A stretch of 36,573 nt of DNA from contig JANPGC010000191.1 in the NCBI GenBank assembly GCA_031423755.1, forward strand, positions 1 to 36,573, written 5' to 3'. A program made the position numbers and the translations under genes. Numbering within the stretch: the first letter of the stretch is position 1; the number at the start of each line of letters is the position of its first letter. Shown here piece after piece: positions 8,147 to 15,025 of this stretch. The DNA is from JANMEX01 sp031423755 (GTDB lineage Bacteria > Pseudomonadota > Alphaproteobacteria > Rhizobiales > Rhizobiaceae). The notes under the pieces were generated by a model, which made no database searches, was not told where the DNA came from, and saw nothing but the letters and a program-made list of their open reading frames with translations.

Positions 8147-8199
8147 GTCTTCTCCCCATGTCTTCCATGGGGAGAAGATGCCGACAGGCAGATGAGGGG
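8147..8199 (+). repeat. repeat family A unit, stem-then-tail orientation
   Basis: A perfect 12-bp stem (CTTCTCCCCATG, 8149-8160; loop TCTTC; CATGGGGAGAAG, 8166-8177) followed by the tail ATGCCGACAGGCAGATGAGG ending at 8199. The sequence resembles the interspersed palindromic elements common in rhizobial genomes. Its partner at 8330-8382 is the same unit inverted. Confidence 0.85.
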
Positions 8200-8329
8200 A
8201 ACTCATCTGCAAGTCTTGGGCATCTGAAATTCAAATTTGTTTGTCTTGTCAGATAGTTGAGAAGGGTTTTCGATGTCGTGACAACGCTCATTTGAGCGGT
8301 ACCCTCTGCCAAATCCTTGGCAGCACACT

Positions 8330-8382
8330 CCCCTCATCTGCCTGTCGGCATCTTCTCCCCGCTGGAGAAGCGGGGAGAAGAC
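8330..8382 (-). repeat. repeat family A unit, inverted copy
   Basis: The tail CCCCTCATCTGCCTGTCGGC is followed by an 11-bp stem (CTTCTCCCCGC 8352-8362, loop 8363-8369, GCGGGGAGAAG 8370-8380). It is the reverse of the unit at 8147-8199, so the tails of the two units face each other across a 130-base spacer. Confidence 0.85.
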
Positions 8383-8423
8383 AGACACCCGCCGAGGGCG
8401 GTGATGGATTTGGCGCCAGCCCC

Positions 8424-8543
8424 GAAATTCGTCCGGATGCAGGCGAAAATGGCGCCGTCTGAGAACCGGAGCGGAATGGACTAGAGGTCCATGAGCACCG
8501 GAGCGCAGAACGACGCCATTTGCAGCCCATCCGGGCGGATTTC
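8424..8543. repeat. repeat family B: 120-base imperfect palindrome ending at the capsid stop codon
   Basis: The centre is TGGAC-TAGAG-GTCCA (about 8477-8491). Outer arms also match: GAAATTCGTCCGGATG at the left and CATCCGGGCGGATTTC at the right, with AATGGCG/CGCCATT inside. The core AACCGGAGCGGAATGGAC ... GTCCATGAGCACCGGA recurs at 19534-19585. On the minus-strand transcript it would fold into a long hairpin right after the capsid stop (8542-8544). Confidence 0.8.
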
Positions 8544-9792
8544 AAGAAACGCTGAATTTCAGGAGCTTGATCGCATTGAAGTCCTGCACCCCGCCGCCGA
8601 CGCGCTTGGTCGTGTAGAACAACACGTAGGGCTTTGCCGAATACGGGTCGCGAAGGATGCGCACGCCAACACGGTCGACCACCAGATAGCCGCGCTGGAA
8701 GTTACCGAAGGCAATCGGTGTGGCGCTGGCCGCGATGTCGGGCATGTCCTCGGCCTCCACCAGAGGAAAGCCCATCAGCTGCGCCTGACCGCCCGCCACC
8801 GCCGGCGGCTGCCAGAGATAGTTGCCCTGCGTGTCCTTAAGTTTGCGAACGACGGCTTGTGTCTTGCGGTTCATCACCCAAGCGCCGTTCTGGCGATAGC
8901 CCGCCTTCAGCGCATACATGGTGTCGATCAACACGTCCGACGGGTTCGAAGCGGGCAGCGCGCCTGCAACACCCGTGGCGATGTAGCCAAGATTGCCCCA
9001 GCTCCATGAAGCTTCCGCCACGTTGGTGTAGCTGAGGAACCCTTTCGGCTTGTTGACGCCGTCGCCGGCGACAAATGCCGTGCCTTCCTGCTCGGCAAAC
9101 ACGGCCTCGACTTCCGCCGCGATCCACTGGTCCATGTCCACCGCCGCATCGTCGAGCAGTGAAACGGTTGCCGCCGGCATGGCGTAAAGCTCCATTGCCG
9201 GAAACTGCAGCTCCGCCAGCGTCGGCGTGACCGATTGCGTGCGCGCCGCCGTTTCTGCCGACCAGCCCGCCGCAAAGCCTGATGTGGCAAACGGCTTTCG
9301 CAGGATGCCGGCCGAAATCTGCCGCACCGTCGAGATGGCATGGATGGGCGACAATTGCGACATGCGCTTGCCGATCTCGGTTTCCATTTCGGTCGGAACC
9401 AGATAACCGCCGTCGGAAGATGTGCCGACTGACATCGCCTTGGCTTCCAGCTGGTTCAGCGCCCGCTCATCGCCGCGCCGCACATAGGCGTCGAACGCGC
9501 TCTTGTGCTCGCTCGGCTGGGCAATCCCCGGCCGGTCGCGGCCAAGCGGCGGGCGGCTGTTCTTCACCGTCAGCTGATCCATGGCGCGCGAGATGCGGTC
9601 CACCTTTTCCGTTGTCAGCACGTCAGCCGACATGCGCTTTTCAATCTCGCCGAGACGGTCGTCATTGGCCTCCTTGAACGCTTCGAACGCCGTCATGAAT
9701 TCGTCGAATGCCCCGGTCACATCGTCGCCAAGCGCCTTTGTTTCCGGTGCCAAAACGCCTTCAGAAGTAATGTGTGTTTCAGTTCCCAGCAT
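8542..9792 (-). CDS. GTA gp5, HK97-family major capsid protein
   Basis: A 416-residue HK97-fold major capsid protein (Phage_capsid family; rcc01687). Residues about 1-100 are the helical delta/scaffold domain (DEFMTAFEAFKEANDDRLGE, then VDRISRAMDQL) that the gp4 protease removes. The mature part carries GTSSDGGYLVPTEMETEIGK, the E-loop/P-domain region, GDGVNKPKGFLSY, and GAWVMNRKTQAVVRKLKD. ATG 9792 is preferred over the upstream ATG at 9828 because AAGGA lies 8 bases before it. It overlaps the protease gene by 14 bases. A 120-base palindrome follows its stop directly. Confidence 0.95.
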   Translation of the reverse strand: MLGTETHITSEGVLAPETKALGDDVTGAFDEFMTAFEAFKEANDDRLGEIEKRMSADVLTTEKVDRISRAMDQLTVKNSRPPLGRDRPGIAQPSEHKSAFDAYVRRGDERALNQLEAKAMSVGTSSDGGYLVPTEMETEIGKRMSQLSPIHAISTVRQISAGILRKPFATSGFAAGWSAETAARTQSVTPTLAELQFPAMELYAMPAATVSLLDDAAVDMDQWIAAEVEAVFAEQEGTAFVAGDGVNKPKGFLSYTNVAEASWSWGNLGYIATGVAGALPASNPSDVLIDTMYALKAGYRQNGAWVMNRKTQAVVRKLKDTQGNYLWQPPAVAGGQAQLMGFPLVEAEDMPDIAASATPIAFGNFQRGYLVVDRVGVRILRDPYSAKPYVLFYTTKRVGGGVQDFNAIKLLKFSVS

Positions 9793-10471
9793 GGGATGGT
9801 CCTTTCGCTGCAAGCTGGCGGGCGGCATTGAGTATGCGCCCTGCCAGTCTCACTGTGGGTTGCTCTGCGGCCTCGCGCTCGCGTTTCACTTTGGCAAAAC
9901 CGCGCGCAATCACCCCGCGCGCCTCGCCTCTCGAAAGCCCGGCATCCCGCCTGAGCCAGATTTCAAATTCGCGCGTCGTCGGGAAAGGCGCGCCAGCCTT
10001 CACCTCGCTGACACGGGCGGCGGGGAGCATCGGAAACGTCACCACCGATATCTCCCACAAGTCCGCTTCGAGTATATGCCGCACGCCGGTGCCCGCATCC
10101 TTGCGCGATTTCACCGTCTTGAAGCCAATCGACAGCCCGTCCAGCGCCCTGTCGCGCATCAGCGCCAGCACCTCCCGCGCCCGCGCCACATCCGGTGAAA
10201 GCCGCCCTGTCACCTTCAGCCCGCGCGCATCCTCGCGAATGTCGAGCCATTGGCCGATGGGTTCGTTCGGATCATGCTGAAACAGCATCCGGATGCCACC
10301 GACACCGCGTGACTCCAGAGACTTGGCGAACGCACCTTTGTCGACTTGGTCCTTCGCCAGATCGGTAATCCCAAACAGGCTGGCGTAGCCTGAGAAGGTT
10401 CCATCTTCCGTGACCTTGTCGAGCTTGACGCCCGTGAACTTGCATTCGCGCATGGAGAAATTGTCTGCCAT
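9779..10471 (-). CDS. GTA gp4, HK97-type prohead protease
   Basis: A 230-residue Peptidase_S78 family prohead protease (rcc01686) that cleaves the scaffold domain off the capsid protein and then itself. Family landmarks: GTFSGYASLFGITDLAKDQV (25-44), the histidine region LFQHDPNEPIGQW (His66), the serine in ALDGLSIGFKT (Ser114), and EADLWEISVVTFPML (136-149). A GGAG site 8 bases upstream supports ATG 10471. Its end overlaps the capsid start, so protease and capsid form a coupled pair; both ends of the pair are bounded by palindromic repeats. Confidence 0.95.
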   Translation of the reverse strand: MADNFSMRECKFTGVKLDKVTEDGTFSGYASLFGITDLAKDQVDKGAFAKSLESRGVGGIRMLFQHDPNEPIGQWLDIREDARGLKVTGRLSPDVARAREVLALMRDRALDGLSIGFKTVKSRKDAGTGVRHILEADLWEISVVTFPMLPAARVSEVKAGAPFPTTREFEIWLRRDAGLSRGEARGVIARGFAKVKREREAAEQPTVRLAGRILNAARQLAAKGPSHAGN

Positions 10472-10681
10472 TTGGGTGGCTCCGCTGAAATTATTGAAAT
10501 TTGTGCGGTGCTCCCCTCATCTGCCTGTCGGCATCTTCTCCCCGCAGAAGTTGCGGGGAGAAGACGGCTCATCAGCAAAGTTCGGTGATAAGCCGTCTTC
10601 TCCCCATGTCTTCCATGGGGAGAAGATGCCGACAGGCAGATGAGGGGCGCACGCAATCCCGTCCGAAAGCAGTCCCCGAAG
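10472..10681. other. gap between DUF6107 and prohead protease genes
   Basis: A 210-base non-coding gap dominated by the repeat at 10513-10647. The protease ribosome-binding site occupies its left end. No other gene is visible. Confidence 0.75.
10513..10647. repeat. repeat family A, back-to-back pair forming a 135-base palindrome
   Basis: Two family A units face outward: CCCCTCATCTGCCTGTCGGC plus a stem CTTCTCCCCGCA...TGCGGGGAGAAG, then a short centre bounded by GACGGCT/AGCCGTC, then the inverted unit with the CTTCTCCCCATG/CATGGGGAGAAG stem and a tail ending GATGAGGGG. The whole is a near-perfect palindrome. The unit order (tail-stem, stem-tail) is the reverse of that at 8147-8382. Confidence 0.88.
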
Positions 10682-10987
10682 CTAACTCATCCGCCGCGCA
10701 ATCTTCGCCAGCACCCCCAGCGCCCACCAGGCGCAAAGGCTTGCCGCCGAGGATCCAGCCAGCATCAGCTCGACCGGCCCTACCTTGCCCTCTAGGCCGA
10801 TTTCCGCCGCCAGCTTCAGCCCGGCCATGCCGCCGAACACCAGCCCGGCGACCAGCCCCACTGCAAAGCGGACCGCCGCCTCGCGCCGGTCTGCCGGCAG
10901 CATGAAGGCCAGCGATATTGCCGAGCCTGCCACCGCGCCGCCAACTTTTGCGCCCCAGATCAGCGCGCCTTCCGGTATTCCGCTCAT
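10682..10987 (-). CDS. DUF6107-like small membrane protein in the GTA operon
   Basis: A 101-residue protein with two or three hydrophobic segments: residues about 9-30 (IWGAKVGGAVAGSAISLAFM), 40-62 (AVGLVAGLVFGGMAGLKLAA) and 74-94 (ELMLAGSSAASLCAWWALGV). It occupies the gp3.5 slot between portal and protease and matches my memory of the DUF6107 proteins found there in Rhizobiales GTA clusters. GGGAG lies 6 bases before its ATG, which overlaps the portal stop as ATGA. The glycine-rich helices suggest a membrane protein; a role in assembly or release is conjecture. Confidence 0.8.
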   Translation of the reverse strand: MSGIPEGALIWGAKVGGAVAGSAISLAFMLPADRREAAVRFAVGLVAGLVFGGMAGLKLAAEIGLEGKVGPVELMLAGSSAASLCAWWALGVLAKIARRMS

Positions 10988-12183
10988 GCAGTGCTCCCTT
11001 CCGGGCGGTCGGGCTGATAGCCGACCGCCACGCGCTTTTCACTCTCCGCCAAAAATTCCGCCGCGCCGACCCGCGCCCACAGCGCCGCCCGGTCTTCCGC
11101 CAGCGCATCCACCTGATCGGCGTCCGGCACCAGCCGCACCGCTTCGCCTTCCAGCGGCCCCAACCACCCTGCAAGCGTGTCCGCCAGCCGGTTGGCGAAC
11201 GGCATCACGGTCAGCCGGAAAAATGCCCGGTTGGCTTCCTTGTAATTGGCATGTGTGTTGTCGCCCGGCAGGCCCAGCATCAGCGGCGGCACGCCGAATG
11301 CCAGCGCGATCTCGCGCGCCGCAGCGTTCTTGGCTTCGAAAAAGTCCATGTCCTTCGGCGTCAGACCCATCTGCTTCCAGTCGAGTCCGCCTTCGAGCAG
11401 CAGCGGCCGCCCGGCTTTCCTCGCGCCCTGGTAGTTTTCCTGCAATTCCATTTTCAGCCGCTCGAACTGATCAGTGGTCAGACTCGAGCCACTCTTTGGC
11501 GCATAGACCAACGCACCGGAGGGCCGTGCCGAATTGTCGATCAGCGCCTTGTTCCAGTCGCCCGCGCCATTGTGCACATCCACCGCCATCGCCGCCGCTT
11601 CCAGCGGGGCCATGCCATAAACATCGTCTAGCGGATGAAAGTCGCGGATATGGCAAGCCGCCGCTGGTGCGCCATCCTCGCCTTCGAGCGAGACCGACCT
11701 TCGCGCGGAGCCATTTTTCCAAACCAGCGCCACCGGCCAGCCTGAAGCATCGGTTTCGACGCTCACCCTGTCCGGCCGCAACAGGTGCAGCTCAGACAGA
11801 TTGCCGGTCCCTGCCCGCTCGACATAGGCATTGCCGGCCAGCATCAGATTGGTCACCAGCGCGGTCACAAACGCGCGCCGGTCCTGCCGCGCGTTCGGGC
11901 GGGCCAAGAGCCTGCCCAGCGCGCCGTCCACAATCTCATCTTCCCCGTCAAACACCAGCCAGGGAATATCCGCCACACTCTCCGCCACCAGCCGCACCGC
12001 GCGGTAGGCAACCGGGTTTTTCATGTAACTCTCGCGCACCAGCAACGAGAGTTCCCACCGCGTCCACCGCGCCGCGCCTTGTGTCTCCATCTGCACAAAG
12101 CCGTAACTATCAGCGGTCTTTTGGGTTTCAGGCACAGTTGATCGTCCCGGACGCCGTAGCGGCCAGAAATTGGGTCGTTTCAT
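10984..12183 (-). CDS. GTA gp3, portal protein
   Basis: A 399-residue HK97-type phage portal protein (rcc01684), the dodecameric ring through which DNA is packed. Hallmarks: NPVAYRAVRLVAESVADIPW, VTNLMLAGNAYVE, PLEAAAMAVDVHNGAGDWN, and FGVPPLMLGLPGDNTHANYK with EANRAFFRLTVMPFANRLAD. ATG 12183 is chosen over 12246 because AAGGA stands 7 bases upstream and the longer version would run into the large terminase gene. It begins 13 bases after the large-terminase stop. Confidence 0.95.
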   Translation of the reverse strand: MKRPNFWPLRRPGRSTVPETQKTADSYGFVQMETQGAARWTRWELSLLVRESYMKNPVAYRAVRLVAESVADIPWLVFDGEDEIVDGALGRLLARPNARQDRRAFVTALVTNLMLAGNAYVERAGTGNLSELHLLRPDRVSVETDASGWPVALVWKNGSARRSVSLEGEDGAPAAACHIRDFHPLDDVYGMAPLEAAAMAVDVHNGAGDWNKALIDNSARPSGALVYAPKSGSSLTTDQFERLKMELQENYQGARKAGRPLLLEGGLDWKQMGLTPKDMDFFEAKNAAAREIALAFGVPPLMLGLPGDNTHANYKEANRAFFRLTVMPFANRLADTLAGWLGPLEGEAVRLVPDADQVDALAEDRAALWARVGAAEFLAESEKRVAVGYQPDRPEGSTA

Positions 12184-12196
12184 CAGATTATCCTTG

Positions 12197-13549
12197 CTAA
12201 AGTTGACGCACCCGCGGCTCCCTTTCCGCGCTAAACACCAGCTCATTCACCGCCCAGACCAGCGCATCCACCCTGTCCGGCGAGCGCCCTTCGGCCAGTC
12301 CGTCGCGGCCGAAATTGCACATCTCGTCTTCCAGCTCGGCAAATTTTCCGCAGTGGAACACGCGTCCCTGCTCATACAGTGCCGCCACAGGCTCCGCCCG
12401 CAGCCACTTGCCGCGCTGCGCCCTGACCGATTTGACCGGCACGTTCGGGTCCACTGTCCGCAACACCGATGCCACCATATCGCCGCCCTGGTTCACTTCG
12501 GCCAGAATGCAATCGGCGCTGAGCTGGTGATAAAGCCGCACCGCCGCTGACGCCCAGACGTTGGGCGCAGCCTGTTTGACGCTCGCATCGGCAAGCACAT
12601 GCACCGTGCCGTCCGCGCCCAGCCCCACCGCAACTATACCGCAGGCGTCGGCGCTTTTGGTTGATGCCGCCGGCGGGTCCACCGCCACGACAATGCGCTG
12701 CAAACTGTCCGGCGCTTGCCCCCGCAAACCCTCCAGCCGGTCGCGTTGCCACAGCGCGTCGTCGCGGTCCTCGATCAGTTCGCCGTCCATCTCCTGCCGC
12801 CCCAGCCGCGTGCCGCCGTAGCGCTTGTTCAGCCGCTCGATAAAGCCGCCTGCCAGATGCGCGGCATTGTCGCCGGTTTTCATCCGCGTCACATGCGTGT
12901 CCTTGTCGCCGCTCAGCATCTTGACCAGCGGCGTCGGCTTCGGCGTCGTGGTCACAATCACCTGCGGCCGCGTCCCCAGGCGCAGGCCGAATTGCAGCAT
13001 GTCCCAGGTCGCCATCGCATTCTTCCACTTGGCGGCCTCGTCGCACCAGGCGGCGGCAAACTGCGGCCCGCGCAGGCTTTCCGGATCTTCGGATGAAAAC
13101 ATCATCGCCGTCAGCCCGTTGTCCCAGATCACCCGCCGCCGCGAGGCTTCAAAGCGTGGCTTCCCCTTGCGCCCGGTTGCCAATATGCCCGCCGGTCCCT
13201 CGATCATCACATCGCGCACATCGGCCAGCGTCTCGCCGACCAGCGCAATCGGCCCGGTCTTGGCGTAAGCGATCGGCGCAAGGCCGTTGGCCATGCCGTT
13301 GACCCATTCGGCCCCCGTGCGCGTCTTGCCCGAGCCGCGACCTCCAATAAGAAGCCACACATCCGGCTTGAAATATTTGCGCGGCACTTGGCCATGGCGG
13401 CCCTTGAACATCCACTCCTTTTCGCCGAGCGAAACGATGGTCTCGTCGGTGAGTGCTCTTGGTGCAACCGCTGCGGAAACCAATGCCGCCTGTTCTGCCG
13501 CCACCGCTTCATCCGTGTCCGTGACCTCGTCCGCCAGCTCTTGGCTCAC
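12197..13549 (-). CDS. GTA gp2, large terminase subunit
   Basis: A DNA-packaging ATPase and nuclease (Terminase_6 type; rcc01683). Visible are Walker A IGGRGSGKT (near residues 68-76 from the chosen start), the acidic Walker B region AAWCDEAAKW, and the RNase H-like nuclease acidic residues in IVVAVDPPA, DCILAEVNQGGD and SPDRVDALVWA. It packs host DNA into GTA heads. The frame extends to an ATG at 13669, but that would overlap the small subunit by 119 bases with a poor N-terminus. GTG at 13549, directly after the gp1 TGA, gives 450 residues and is preferred. Start is uncertain; identity is not. Confidence 0.93.
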   Translation of the reverse strand: MSQELADEVTDTDEAVAAEQAALVSAAVAPRALTDETIVSLGEKEWMFKGRHGQVPRKYFKPDVWLLIGGRGSGKTRTGAEWVNGMANGLAPIAYAKTGPIALVGETLADVRDVMIEGPAGILATGRKGKPRFEASRRRVIWDNGLTAMMFSSEDPESLRGPQFAAAWCDEAAKWKNAMATWDMLQFGLRLGTRPQVIVTTTPKPTPLVKMLSGDKDTHVTRMKTGDNAAHLAGGFIERLNKRYGGTRLGRQEMDGELIEDRDDALWQRDRLEGLRGQAPDSLQRIVVAVDPPAASTKSADACGIVAVGLGADGTVHVLADASVKQAAPNVWASAAVRLYHQLSADCILAEVNQGGDMVASVLRTVDPNVPVKSVRAQRGKWLRAEPVAALYEQGRVFHCGKFAELEDEMCNFGRDGLAEGRSPDRVDALVWAVNELVFSAEREPRVRQL

Positions 13550-13550
13550 C

Positions 13551-14162
13551 TCAGCCGCCAACAGCGCTTCGTGCGACTTCGTCTGCAAACTGCCGGGCGC
13601 CGCAGGTGCCGCCGATGCAGTGATGGTCGATAATTTCCCGCGCACGAATGGCCGCCAGTTCGTCAACACGCCTGTCCATCTCCTTCAAAACCCGTGCCGT
13701 CTCCGCCGCGCCGCCTGCCGCCTCGCCGGGCGGCGCAAGCTTTGCCTTCAGCTCCAGCAATTTCTCGAATGACCGCGCCATGTTCGACATCACCTCCAGC
13801 CGCTTCACCGCCAGCGGGTCAAGCGCACTCATGCCGACGCGCGCCGTCTCATTGACAATCAGCGTCATCAGCCGGTCCAGCGCGCGCCGCAGCGCCGCGT
13901 CATCCAGCACCACGGCGGCGTCCTCGCCGAACAGGTCAATCGCGGCCAGACCGGCCGCGCCGTTTTCGATGGACATCGGCGCCGTCATGCCGCCGTCGGT
14001 TGTTGAGCGCGTCGTCCACCCAACCTTGTGCCTGTGCGTGCGCACCGTTGTCTCGCCGCACCCCAGCGCTGCCGCGACCAGACCGTCAGACGCCCCAAGC
14101 TGGCTCTGCAATTTCTGCGCGGCGTTCCATTGTTGCTGAGTCACCTTGTGATGTGTGTTCAT
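13551..14162 (-). CDS. GTA gp1, small terminase subunit
   Basis: A 203-residue protein at the head of the operon in the gp1 (rcc01682) position. Residues 8-48 form a helix-turn-helix-like DNA-recognition region (QQWNAAQKLQSQLGASDGLV then CGETTVRTHRHKVGW), and residues 85-130 are helical (DAALRRALDRLMTLIVNETA, VKRLEVMSNMARSFEKLLEL) as in small terminases. In GTAs this subunit has relaxed specificity, so random host DNA is packed. The promoter lies about 200 bases upstream; TerL follows immediately. Confidence 0.85.
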   Translation of the reverse strand: MNTHHKVTQQQWNAAQKLQSQLGASDGLVAAALGCGETTVRTHRHKVGWTTRSTTDGGMTAPMSIENGAAGLAAIDLFGEDAAVVLDDAALRRALDRLMTLIVNETARVGMSALDPLAVKRLEVMSNMARSFEKLLELKAKLAPPGEAAGGAAETARVLKEMDRRVDELAAIRAREIIDHHCIGGTCGARQFADEVARSAVGG

Positions 14163-14485
14163 GCCGCCTCACTGCCGATCTGCAAAGCATCCGCGCCGCG
14201 CGCCCAAGCGCTCGCCAAATCCTTCACCAATTTTCAAAAAGCCCAAACAAAAAGGCGGCGCGGAAACCCGAACCACCCTTTTTTACCCGCCGCTCAAGGC
14301 GACCGTTTTTTGCAGCCACAACCCCAACCGCTCCCCGTCGGAACGCTTCAGGTACATTTCTGTGACGATGACATATGTATGCCCCATCACCGCCGCGCCG
14401 TCAAGGGATTTATTCCTATCTCGCAATATTTTTCTGATTCAGCCCTTGCATCCTCGGATACAAGCACGGATTGCCGAAACTGGGC
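14163..14485. other. leader region upstream of the GTA operon
   Basis: A 323-base gene-free stretch. It contains the promoter at 14376-14404, an 8-base palindrome ACATATGT (14371-14378) beside its -10 box, and an A/T-run pair (AAAAAAGG near 14280 and CCTTTTT near 14260, minus-strand reading) that could pair as a weak hairpin ending in a T run. No convincing gene is present. Confidence 0.6.
14376..14404 (-). promoter_or_regulatory. sigma70-type promoter for the GTA operon
   Basis: On the minus strand TTGACG (14404-14399) is followed after exactly 17 bases by CATACA (14381-14376), close to the alphaproteobacterial housekeeping consensus. Transcription would begin near 14368, leaving an untranslated leader of about 205 bases before gp1. 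It could be held down by a repressor or a leader structure. Confidence 0.6.
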
Positions 14486-14971
14486 TTACGAAACCGGCTT
14501 CTTTGCCGGGCAAGTCGCCTTGCCCGCAGGAGAGTAGAAGGCCGTAAAATCGGGCATGGAGGCAAGGCGGGACTGGAAACTGCCTTCCTCACTGACGAGC
14601 GAAAGCATGAAGCCCTTCGCTTTTATCGCACCAAGTGCCGCGAAATCGATCTGCACGTCCCGTGTCAGCTTGCCCCACCGCGCTTGCCCGGACAGTCTGC
14701 TGCCCTTTGCTTGGGTGGCGGTAAGTTGAAACAGTTCGGAGCCGCATTCACCATCGTCGCCGACACTGACACCACACATCCCCGCTTCGCAAGCGACGAC
14801 GTCTATCGTCTTGTAAAACATGCCATTGTCGGAGAATGCTGTCTTTTCAATTGCTGTCCAGCGGCCAAAAACTGCTGAAGTATCGGCTTGCGCCACAGTA
14901 ACGCCACCAAGCAAGGCAAGACTGAGCGCCACAGAGACTACAGACCGGCGAAATATTTGATCAATATGCAT
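14486..14971 (-). CDS. small secreted protein of unknown family
   Basis: A 161-residue protein with a Sec signal peptide (positively charged FRRS, then VVSVALSLALLGGVTVAQA, likely cleavage before Asp30). The mature part starts TSAVFGRWTAIEKTAF, has four cysteines (CEAGMC, GECG, ATCPAKK) and an anionic middle, which suggests a compact periplasmic beta-rich protein. ATG 14971 is chosen because AAGGAG sits 6 bases upstream; the longer ATG at 15004 lacks this. Same strand as the GTA operon, ending 324 bases before gp1. I do not recognise the family. Divergent from the DUF2306 gene. Confidence 0.75.
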   Translation of the reverse strand: MHIDQIFRRSVVSVALSLALLGGVTVAQADTSAVFGRWTAIEKTAFSDNGMFYKTIDVVACEAGMCGVSVGDDGECGSELFQLTATQAKGSRLSGQARWGKLTRDVQIDFAALGAIKAKGFMLSLVSEEGSFQSRLASMPDFTAFYSPAGKATCPAKKPVS

Positions 14972-15025
14972 TATAAACTCCTTTTGAAAACGCAAATTTT
15001 CCAACCGATTGTGGCATTTTGGCGG

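Larger units (their letters stand above)
8101..8541. other. intergenic gap inside the GTA operon, built of palindromic repeats
   Basis: A 441-base non-coding stretch between the capsid gene and gp6. It holds two inverted copies of repeat family A (8147-8199 and 8330-8382), an A/T-richer spacer with a small hairpin (CTGCCAA/TTGGCAG, 8306-8323), and a family-B imperfect palindrome (8424-8543) that touches the capsid stop codon. I see no convincing open reading frame or promoter in it. Confidence 0.8.

Noticed and set aside
13550..13669. Extension of the large terminase to ATG 13669
   Set aside because: It would overlap the small terminase by about 119 bases and adds a sequence unlike terminase N-termini; a GTG directly after the gp1 stop is better.
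1..14162. Interpretation as a prophage
   Set aside because: No integrase, repressor, replication, holin or endolysin gene is visible; gene order and families are those of GTAs. The region left of position 1 is unseen, so this is not absolute.
14250..14290. Rho-independent terminator in the GTA leader
   Set aside because: The A-run/T-run pairing is interrupted and its GC stem is weak; it is mentioned only as possible leader structure.
14283..14387. A 34-codon minus-strand frame beginning ATGGGGCATACATATG in the GTA leader
   Set aside because: Its start lies upstream of the -10 box of the promoter at 14376-14404, so it would not be translated from that transcript; no ribosome-binding site and no known family.
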